Source: Colimorpha sp045576855
Lineage (GTDB): Bacteria; Bacteroidota; Bacteroidia; Bacteroidales; P3
Length of the DNA stretch: 34,792 bases
Assembly: GCA_045576855.1 (NCBI GenBank)
Contig: JAZNHG010000030.1
Span: 1-34,792, forward strand
Reading direction: 5' to 3'
Shown here: positions 29,307 to 34,792 of the stretch, piece after piece
How the letters are laid out: the number at the start of each line of letters is the position of its first letter
Numbering within the stretch: position 1 is the first letter of the stretch
Made by a program: the position numbers and the translations under genes
Notes under the pieces: model-generated
Database searches by the model: none
What the model saw: the letters and a program-made list of their open reading frames with translations, nothing else
Told to the model about the DNA's origin: nothing

Positions 29307-30194
29307 ATGATTATTGATAATCGAACGATGAATGAAATGCATATCACAATTCTCAATTCTCAACTTTCAATTCTCAATTTCAACACCCTGTCCGAGTATA
29401 TCAACGCCAACGCGCCGATGAGCAACATACCGGAGCTGCTGGGTCTGCACCACGGCAACCCGTTGGGTCTGCACCCCATCGTGATTCCCATCCTGCTGGT
29501 GGTGCTGGCGCTGGCCATGCGGGTGGTGCAACGCCTGATATATCGCAACGCAAAATTTTCAATTTTCAACTTTCAATTTTCAACTTTCGCCTACCCTGTG
29601 CTCTACGGGCTGTGGTGGGTCGCGCTGGCGGCCACCTACTACTACTGCTTCTCGGCCGACCTGCCGCTCTTCACCGACGACGACCTGGGCCGGCAGGAGG
29701 TCTGCATCGGCTGGTTCTGCCAGCGCCAGGTGGTGGGCATCGGATGGTCGCTGCTCGGCGTGGTACTGCTCAGCTTCGTCGTATATAATATGATGGGCGT
29801 CCTGCTCCACGTCATCGCCCACCAGAGCGACCGCATGGGGCTGCAGGAAAGGCAGTGGCGCGAGTGGCAGTGGATCATCGCCGTCATGCTCCTCGGCGCC
29901 TCGGCCGCCGGCATCGCCGACCACTTCGTGCCCATCACCGGCGTGTGGATCATGATAGCCTACCATGTGGTGGCCTTCCTGATGGTGGTGGCGAAGCTCA
30001 TCGTCGACACCTGCCGCACGCACCTCTTCCACCGCTGCCTCTTCTCCGCCCTCTGCTTCCTGGTGGCCTTCGAGGCCATCACCATGCTCGCCATCGAGTG
30101 CATCGAGGGCTACATCTACCTCTTCATCCCCATCGTGGGCCTCTTCGTCTCCGCCGACGCCCGCTACCGGAAACGCCAGCAGACCGCAGCATAG
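29307..30194 (+). CDS. Seven-helix membrane protein of unknown function
   Basis: The longest frame gives 295 residues; starts at 29328 or 29418 are also plausible. About seven transmembrane helices are visible from residue 55 onward (VIPILLVVLALAMRVV, VLYGLWWVALAATYYYC, WSLLGVVLLSFVVYNMMGVLLHV, WQWIIAVMLLGASAAG, WIMIAYHVVAFLMVVAK, CLFSALCFLVAFEAITM, YIYLFIPIVGLFV). No family recognised. The frame contains two heptad repeat arrays; the second inserts FSIFNFQFSTF between helices 1 and 2 without breaking the frame. It is first of three co-directional genes, with 8 nt to the cupin. Confidence 0.75.
   Translation: MIIDNRTMNEMHITILNSQLSILNFNTLSEYINANAPMSNIPELLGLHHGNPLGLHPIVIPILLVVLALAMRVVQRLIYRNAKFSIFNFQFSTFAYPVLYGLWWVALAATYYYCFSADLPLFTDDDLGRQEVCIGWFCQRQVVGIGWSLLGVVLLSFVVYNMMGVLLHVIAHQSDRMGLQERQWREWQWIIAVMLLGASAAGIADHFVPITGVWIMIAYHVVAFLMVVAKLIVDTCRTHLFHRCLFSALCFLVAFEAITMLAIECIEGYIYLFIPIVGLFVSADARYRKRQQTAA
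29350..29377 (+). repeat. Heptad array 1 (TTCTCAA-type), start of the membrane protein frame
   Basis: Four 7-bp units in the order TTCTCAA, TTCTCAA, CTTTCAA, TTCTCAA. The order matches the array at 29556. If translation starts at 29418 the array is in the 5' untranslated region; if at 29307 or 29328 it encodes NSQLSILNF. Confidence 0.85.
29556..29583 (+). repeat. Heptad array 2 (TTTTCAA-type), inside the membrane protein gene
   Basis: Four 7-bp units TTTTCAA, TTTTCAA, CTTTCAA, TTTTCAA, with a decayed fifth unit. It is AT-rich within a GC-rich coding region and encodes an aromatic stretch in the loop between helices 1 and 2. Composition unlike its surroundings suggests insertion. Confidence 0.85.
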
Positions 30195-30202
30195 ATTAAC
30201 AA

Positions 30203-30565
30203 ATGGAAAACATAGCAACAACCGAACTCTTCCGCACCAGCCAGAGCTGGGACGGCGCACCGCTGCCCGACTACCTGCAAGGGCGCCCGGAGCTGGTGGC
30301 CATGAAGTATGTCTTCCCCGCGGGCTGCACGCTGGGGTGGCACCACCACGAGGTGATGAACTTCGGCGTGCTCACGCAGGGCGAGCTGACCATTGTGGCG
30401 CAGGACGGCACCGAGAAGACCATTCACGAGGGCGAGACGGTGGTCGAGATGGTCGGCACCGTCCACCACGGCGAGAACCGGGGTGCGAAGCCCGCCGTCC
30501 TCTACATGTTCTACCTCTCGCAGAAGGATATGCTTTTGTCCATACAACACCCTGAGATCTTTTAA
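30203..30565 (+). CDS. Small cupin-domain protein
   Basis: A 120-residue single-domain cupin. Cupin motif 1 is GWHHHEVMNFGVLTQGELTI, with His47-49 and Glu50 as probable metal ligands. Motif 2 is GETVVEMVGTVHHGENRG, with His88 or His89 as the remaining ligand. No signal peptide. Cupins of this size serve as small-molecule binding or isomerase/dioxygenase-type proteins; the reaction here is unknown. It lies between a membrane protein (8 nt) and a lipoprotein hydrolase (21 nt), in the same operon. Confidence 0.88.
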   Translation: MENIATTELFRTSQSWDGAPLPDYLQGRPELVAMKYVFPAGCTLGWHHHEVMNFGVLTQGELTIVAQDGTEKTIHEGETVVEMVGTVHHGENRGAKPAVLYMFYLSQKDMLLSIQHPEIF

Positions 30566-30586
30566 CGCATCATCGGATAAACAACT

Positions 30587-31516
30587 ATGAACAGGAACAT
30601 TATTATATTGCTGCTCACCATACTGATGGTCGGTTGTAGCCACCGGCCACAGACGCTTGGCGACGTCAAGTCGGAGTATATTGCTGTTGACGACGGGGTC
30701 AAGATACACTACAAGATATGGAACAAATCAGCCAACAAGGAGGTTAAGACCCTATGCTTCGTTCACGGATTCGGGTGCGACATGAACACTTGGGAGAAGC
30801 AGTTCGAGGCTTTCCGCGACGAGGATGTGCAGCTCCTGTTTATCGACCTGCCCGGCTACGGAATGAGCGACAAGCCGGTGACAGACTACACCTTCGACTT
30901 CTTCGCCCGAGCCATTGATGGTGTGCTGAACGCCAACGGAATCAATGATGCGGTCTTTGTCGGCCACAGCCTCGGAACACCGGTGTGCCGCCATACCTTG
31001 ATGAATACCGCCCACCGAGGCGCTTTGGTGGATATCGACGGTGTCTATTGCTTCTACGACGGCACGGAAACACCAGAGTATGTGGAAGCTGTCGAGCAGT
31101 TTGGGCACTCCTTCGACGGTCCTGACTGCCGTGAGGTTATCGAGGGTTTCGTCTTGTCGTTGGCTGGGAAGGACACACCGCAATGGGTGACGGACTATGC
31201 GATGTCGGTGATGCCCCAAACCCCGCAACATGTTGCATCCAGCACCATGCAGCATCTTGTGGAAAGGAAGTGGTGGCCAAACAACCAGCTTTCCATTCCC
31301 ACTTTGATCATTTGTACGCAGAACAGCGGACTGGAACCCGACAACGAACAGAAGATGCAGGCTCTCTACCCACAGCTCGACTATACCGAGCTCACCACCT
31401 GCGGCCATTTCATCCACATGGAGCAGGCGGAGATGTTTAACGAGAAGTTGAAAGAATTCATCACAATAAACGAGAAAGAGATGCCGATAACAGTAAGCAC
31501 CCATTCGGACAGGTGA
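30587..31516 (+). CDS. Alpha/beta hydrolase lipoprotein
   Basis: A 309-residue protein with a lipoprotein signal (LMVGC, Cys17) and an alpha/beta hydrolase fold. It has HGFGCDMNTWEKQF (oxyanion loop near 60), nucleophile Ser128 in GHSLG, and His274 in CGHFIHMEQ. The usual acid position after strand 7 reads CTQNSGLEPDNEQ, with no Asp at the standard spot; Glu250 or Asp252 may substitute. It is probably anchored in an outer or inner membrane leaflet facing the periplasm. Codon choice is less GC-rich than that of the two genes before it. Third gene of the operon from the promoter at 29263. Substrate unknown. Confidence 0.88.
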   Translation: MNRNIIILLLTILMVGCSHRPQTLGDVKSEYIAVDDGVKIHYKIWNKSANKEVKTLCFVHGFGCDMNTWEKQFEAFRDEDVQLLFIDLPGYGMSDKPVTDYTFDFFARAIDGVLNANGINDAVFVGHSLGTPVCRHTLMNTAHRGALVDIDGVYCFYDGTETPEYVEAVEQFGHSFDGPDCREVIEGFVLSLAGKDTPQWVTDYAMSVMPQTPQHVASSTMQHLVERKWWPNNQLSIPTLIICTQNSGLEPDNEQKMQALYPQLDYTELTTCGHFIHMEQAEMFNEKLKEFITINEKEMPITVSTHSDR

Positions 31517-31526
31517 GAGAAAAAAC

Positions 31527-31559
31527 TTTTGGCCGGTCCAAATATTCTTCTTACCTTTG
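31527..31559 (+). promoter_or_regulatory. Bacteroidetes-type promoter for leader and lipoprotein operon
   Basis: TTTTG (31527-31531), 20-nt spacer, TACCTTTG (31552-31559). Exact consensus. The predicted start is near 31566, more than 300 nt ahead of the first lipoprotein gene. Confidence 0.78.
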
Positions 31560-31565
31560 CAGTCG

Positions 31566-31820
31566 TAAACGATCCCAATCAGGGATCACAAAACCATCTA
31601 AACAGCACTAAACCACTACCCTTACTTCCCCCAGGATAGTTACCGCTCGACGACGATTGCACGACAACAACCGATGAAAACATGCATATATCCCGTTCAG
31701 CACACAGCACGCTGATTTCTATCTCCCCCCACAAGACATTAGGACTGGGAGGACAGACATTTTCATGCGGGACCCACACGGCCTCGGACGATGCCCACGG
31801 CATCCGTCCGGGGCTTTTTG
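31566..31820 (+). ncRNA. Candidate structured leader or small RNA ending in a terminator
   Basis: About 255 nt lie between a consensus promoter and an intrinsic terminator, with no convincing ORF on either strand. The 5' end carries a perfect hairpin, GATCCC-AATCA-GGGATC (31571-31587). The 3' end is the terminator at 31781. Either this is an independent small RNA, or it is a leader that controls the lipoprotein genes by attenuation. I do not recognise a known riboswitch or a 6S, SRP or tmRNA motif in it. The 358-bp gap 31517-31874 contains nothing else except an AT-rich tract before the next start codon. Confidence 0.5.
31781..31819 (+). terminator. Intrinsic terminator upstream of the lipoprotein genes
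   Basis: A 15/16-nt stem (arms 31781-31795 and 31799-31814) has one bulged base, one mismatch or wobble and a 3-nt loop CAC. Five T follow directly. A related hairpin lies before the second lipoprotein gene. It stands 55 nt before the first lipoprotein start and no second promoter is seen between, so read-through would be needed. Confidence 0.85.
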
Positions 31821-31874
31821 TTTGCAAACCTTTTTAATTCATTTATTTATTAATCCTTTAAACATTTCCCAAAC

Positions 31875-32303
31875 ATGAAAAAAGTATTTTCAATTCTGAT
31901 GGTCGCATTCGCGATGACAGCAATGGTCGCCTGCGGCGACAAAGACGAAGGCACCGACACCCCTGGTGGTGGCGGCAACAACAACTACAATGCCCAGATG
32001 TTTGTCGGCACCTGGCAGGTGGAGCGCATGACCGTGGATGGTCAGGATATGACCCCGCAGAACATGCTCTTCACTATGGATGAAGACGGTACAGGACTGG
32101 CCGACGACAACGGCGTGACCGAGAACAACGGCTTCACCTGGAGCGTGGAAGGCGACCAACTGACCATCACGCCAATCAGCGGAACCCACTTCGTCTACAC
32201 CGTCACCAGCCTGACTGAGAACGAGTGTACCTTCAGCGGCATCATCGTGCCGATGACAGACATCCCCGGGGACGTGGAGGTCCATCTTGTCCGAGTAAGA
32301 TAG
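31875..32303 (+). CDS. Lipocalin-like lipoprotein, first of the shared-signal trio
   Basis: A 142-residue lipoprotein. The signal peptide begins MKKVFSILMV and ends MVAC with Cys20. An acidic stretch (GDKDEGTD), which in Bacteroidetes favours surface export, and a GGGGNNN linker follow. The mature part resembles lipocalin-like domains: MFVGTWQVERMTVDG, then LFTMDEDGTG, FTWSVEGDQLTITP and LTENECTF. Its signal sequence is nearly identical in DNA to that of the next gene, but the mature domains are unrelated by eye. Ligand unknown. Confidence 0.88.
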   Translation: MKKVFSILMVAFAMTAMVACGDKDEGTDTPGGGGNNNYNAQMFVGTWQVERMTVDGQDMTPQNMLFTMDEDGTGLADDNGVTENNGFTWSVEGDQLTITPISGTHFVYTVTSLTENECTFSGIIVPMTDIPGDVEVHLVRVR

Positions 32304-32322
32304 ACGCCGGACGAGACCCCTG

Positions 32323-32358
32323 CGCGGAGCGATGCCCGCGGCATCCGTCCGGGGCTTT
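32323..32358 (+). other. Decayed copy of the lipoprotein-upstream terminator
   Basis: The right half, from the GGCATC arm to CCGGGGCTTT, is the same as in the terminator at 31781, and the GATGCC arm and 3-nt loop persist. The outer left arm no longer pairs and the T run is broken (CTTTCGG). Termination here should be weak, allowing read-through to the second lipoprotein gene. Confidence 0.7.
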
Positions 32359-32407
32359 CGGTTTGCACATCTTTTCAATCTATTAATCCATTAAAACTTT
32401 ATCGATT

Positions 32408-32866
32408 ATGAAAAAAGTATTTTCAATTCTGATGGTTGCATTCGCGATGACAGCAATGGTGGCCTGCGGCGCCAAAACCGAAGGCACCGGCAACGGTGGC
32501 GGTAACAACAATGGTGGCGACACCCCCGACCCCGGCACCGAGCAGACCGACGCTCTTGCCGAGACAGAGTGGAGCTACTTCGAAGGCGACGAGCTGATGC
32601 TCGACCCCTACAGATACGTGGATGTGATATTCGGAAAGCACCACAGCATTGTCTATGGCGACAACAACCACCTGAGCGAGCCGGCTGTGCGCGTTTCCGC
32701 CTACGGCACCTACACCTACGACGAGGCCACTGGCACGGGCACCGCCACCCTGAAAGACCAAGACGACGACCACACGTTGGGGGCAGCCACCTTCACCGTC
32801 AATGGCGAGGAAATGGAGTTCTCCTTCAACGGCGAGACTTTTAGTATGAGAAAAGTGGAATATTGA
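32408..32866 (+). CDS. Lipoprotein, second of the shared-signal trio
   Basis: A 152-residue lipoprotein. The first 63 nt differ from those of the preceding gene at only two positions (signal peptide, Cys20). A low-complexity linker rich in G, N, D and P runs to about residue 45. The mature domain (ALAETEWSYFEGDE ... VDVIFGKHHSIVYG ... GTYTYDEATGTGTATL ... FTVNGEEMEFSFNGETFSM) looks like a small beta barrel of the type seen in many Bacteroidales lipoproteins. I cannot name a family. It probably shares a transcript with the genes on both sides. Confidence 0.87.
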   Translation: MKKVFSILMVAFAMTAMVACGAKTEGTGNGGGNNNGGDTPDPGTEQTDALAETEWSYFEGDELMLDPYRYVDVIFGKHHSIVYGDNNHLSEPAVRVSAYGTYTYDEATGTGTATLKDQDDDHTLGAATFTVNGEEMEFSFNGETFSMRKVEY

Positions 32867-32886
32867 TAACTTAAACAACGAACGTT

Positions 32887-33624
32887 ATGAAGAAGATATT
32901 TTCAATCCTGATGGTCGCCCTCGCGATGACGGCGATGATTGCCTGCGGCGATGAACCGATAACACCCTCAACCCCCGGCGGCGACACTCCCGGTGGCGAG
33001 AATCCGGGCGGCGGCACCACCGCAGAGACGGACACCACCCTGATGAACTACACCCTGATGCGCTCGCTGGTCGACATCGACTGGGACGAGGCCTGCAGCC
33101 GCGTCATGGCGATGGGATTCACCAGATTCGAAGATGACGAGGAAGACAATGTACGCGCCTTCATGAAGGGGTCGCCGATGGGCGACTACTACGCCTGCTA
33201 CCTGCGCTGCGACAATCCCGACGAGGGCAACCTCGTGGGCAGCGTGGTGATGCACGAGCACCACATGGGCTCCTCCAACCAGGCCGTGTGCGTGGAGAAC
33301 CTGATCCGCTTTGCCAACGACGAGCGGCGCGTGCTCTCCGACATGTCTATCAATTCAGAGGATTGCGGCGGCATCATCACGTGGAACGAACTTACGGGCA
33401 CTGGCGACCAAAACTACTATCCCGGGCACGCGGCTTTCGATGACTTCGCCACCGCGCTGCGCGCACTGGAGGTACACGCCAGCGTCAACGCCAACTGGGC
33501 CGACAACTACACCCACAACGGATCGATGTACGTAGCCACCGGCTCCGCCGTCTGCACCAGCAACGCCTACGTCTCTATTGTGGAGAACATCATCACCCTG
33601 GAGAAAGAAGACAACCTCGACTAA
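32887..33624 (+). CDS. Lipoprotein, third of the shared-signal trio
   Basis: A 245-residue lipoprotein. The signal peptide is again the shared cassette (MKKIFSILMVALAMT, lipobox MIAC, Cys20), with more silent changes than between the first two. A PGGDTPGGENPGGG linker precedes an alpha/beta mature domain (YTLMRSLVDIDWDEACSRVMAMGF ... WADNYTHNGSMYVATGSAV) that I do not recognise. It lies 20 nt after the second lipoprotein gene and 25 nt before the OmpA-family gene, so it is in the same operon. Confidence 0.87.
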   Translation: MKKIFSILMVALAMTAMIACGDEPITPSTPGGDTPGGENPGGGTTAETDTTLMNYTLMRSLVDIDWDEACSRVMAMGFTRFEDDEEDNVRAFMKGSPMGDYYACYLRCDNPDEGNLVGSVVMHEHHMGSSNQAVCVENLIRFANDERRVLSDMSINSEDCGGIITWNELTGTGDQNYYPGHAAFDDFATALRALEVHASVNANWADNYTHNGSMYVATGSAVCTSNAYVSIVENIITLEKEDNLD

Positions 33625-33649
33625 CACACCCTTTAAAAGTATATAAATC

Positions 33650-34747
33650 ATGAAGAAAGTATTGTTTGCAGCATCGCTACTGCTGCTCGGAATGGCAGCC
33701 GGCGCGCAGGAGACCAACTACTCCAAGAGCGATTTCGTCCCCGGCGACGAGATCATCTTCGACGACAACTTCGAACGCGAGAGACTCGGCGAGTTCCCGC
33801 TGCGGTGGGACCTGCTGGACGGCTATGCGGAAACTGCACTGCAGCAAGGGCGCAATGTGATTGCATTCACCGACAACGGCCTGGGACAGGTGATGCCGCT
33901 GATGAAGCAGAAGTGGGATTGGCTGCCGGAGGTGTTCACCGTGGAGTTCGACCTATATGTGGCCAAGCCTGGTGAAACCGAAGAGGAGTCTACACTCGAT
34001 ATGAGCATCTATTTCGGCGACCGTGGTGACGAGAGCTATTATAACGCATCGAGTTACGTGAAGTTCTGGTTCCGCGACGACGGGTCGTGCAACTTGACTT
34101 GGCGCCTGCTGAAACCAGACGGAAACACCCAGGCAAGCGGTGAAAAGATGCTGGGGTTGAATCCAGGCAACAACGACTATCTGGAGAAGGACAACCCAGT
34201 AGTCGCCGGCCAGTGGAACCACTTCGCCTTCTCGTTCAACAAGAGGGCCTTCAAGGGCTATGTGAACGGTGTGCGCATGATCAACGTACCGGCCATGAAA
34301 GCACCCGGCTACCTCTTCTTCACCAGTGGAGCATTCTATCGCCACACGGGTTTGAGCAACGTGCGTATCGCCCAGGGCGCCGTGCCGCTCTACGACCGCC
34401 TCGCCACCGACGGCAAGATTGTGACCTACGCCATCACCTTCGAGACCGGCAAGGCCGACCTCAAGCCGGAGTCCGAGGTCGAAATCAACCGCGTGGCCAA
34501 ACTGATGAAGGAACACGCCGACCTGCAGTTCGAGGTGCAGGGCCACTGCGACAACACAGGCTCCGATGCCGTCAACGACCCGCTGAGCCAGCGGCGTGCC
34601 GACGCCATCGTGGCGGCCCTCGTGAAACAGGGCATCGACCCCTCGCGCCTCACCGCCGTGGGCAAAGGCTCCCACTCCCCCATCGCCCCCAACACCACCG
34701 ACGAAGGCCGCGCCAAGAACCGCCGCGTCGAATTCGTCAAGAAGTAA
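33650..34747 (+). CDS. OmpA-family protein with N-terminal LamG/ConA-like domain
   Basis: A 365-residue exported protein with a signal peptide (1-19, cut after GAQ). An N-terminal beta-sandwich domain (about 30-245) resembles ConA/LamG-like folds (FDDNFERERLGEFPLRW ... VEFDLYV ... WNHFAFSFNKRAFKGYVNG). A canonical OmpA C-terminal domain follows (about 255-365): ITFETGKADLKPES, GHCDNTGSDAVNDPLSQRRAD and KNRRVEFVKK. Asp301 and Arg316 sit at the peptidoglycan-binding positions. It is probably periplasmic or in the outer membrane, tethering an extracytoplasmic domain to the cell wall. Last gene of the lipoprotein operon in this window; 45 nt of non-coding sequence remain. Confidence 0.92.
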   Translation: MKKVLFAASLLLLGMAAGAQETNYSKSDFVPGDEIIFDDNFERERLGEFPLRWDLLDGYAETALQQGRNVIAFTDNGLGQVMPLMKQKWDWLPEVFTVEFDLYVAKPGETEEESTLDMSIYFGDRGDESYYNASSYVKFWFRDDGSCNLTWRLLKPDGNTQASGEKMLGLNPGNNDYLEKDNPVVAGQWNHFAFSFNKRAFKGYVNGVRMINVPAMKAPGYLFFTSGAFYRHTGLSNVRIAQGAVPLYDRLATDGKIVTYAITFETGKADLKPESEVEINRVAKLMKEHADLQFEVQGHCDNTGSDAVNDPLSQRRADAIVAALVKQGIDPSRLTAVGKGSHSPIAPNTTDEGRAKNRRVEFVKK

Positions 34748-34792
34748 CCGCCCCACGGCAACTACACCAACCACGACACAAAAACAGGGAGG

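Noticed and set aside
31579..31827. 82-residue minus-strand ORF in the leader region
   Set aside because: It covers the terminator and the leader on the opposite strand, has no start context and no recognisable domain.

Overview
The window looks like a Bacteroidales chromosome segment of high GC. Three large exported proteins end in type IX secretion system (T9SS) type-A sorting domains. Several genes are preceded by the Bacteroidetes promoter pattern TTG, about 20 nt, TAnnTTTG. There are C10 (streptopain-like) peptidases with Spi propeptides, many Cys-anchored lipoproteins, a large-type PurM and a YitT-family protein. I cannot fix the genus. No phage, IS element or CRISPR array is visible, and every real gene appears chromosomal.

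Layout, left to right. On the minus strand, two paralogous secreted C10 peptidases run into an FHS-type sugar permease (5695 to 84). Upstream of them is an ATP synthase block, atpE-F-H-A-G (9648 to 5759), closed by a strong intrinsic terminator; atpB, atpD and atpC are not here. Next is a 2972-residue T9SS adhesin built of nine jelly-roll modules and twelve fibronectin type III modules (18926 to 10008), with its own promoter and terminator. Then come an alpha/beta hydrolase (20302 to 19496) and an operon of glycosyltransferase, small exported protein and PorE-like TPR/propeller/CRD/OmpA protein (25258 to 20790). A YitT-like membrane protein, tRNA-Gly(CCC), a Bax-inhibitor-1 protein, purM and a lipocalin-like lipoprotein fill 25322 to 28855. 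The plus strand then carries a seven-helix membrane protein, a cupin and a hydrolase lipoprotein (29307 to 31516). These are followed by a long structured leader with an internal terminator, three lipoproteins that share one signal-peptide cassette, and a LamG-like/OmpA protein (31875 to 34747).

Functional theme: much of the window is envelope and secretion biology. It holds T9SS cargo (two proteases, one giant adhesin), a probable T9SS-associated periplasmic OmpA protein co-transcribed with a glycosyltransferase, and a group of lipoproteins.

The most unusual content is intergenic. Two copies, about 10 kb apart, of a composite repeat each hold a central (near-)palindrome, divergent arrays of 11-bp units on both sides, and a 54-nt block that is 49/54 identical between copies. 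A third, simpler array of five 11-bp units lies downstream of the adhesin gene. Other arrays with 7-, 8- and 9-bp units lie nearby, including 38 units of 8 bp that abut a stop codon and two heptad arrays inside the reading frame of a membrane protein.
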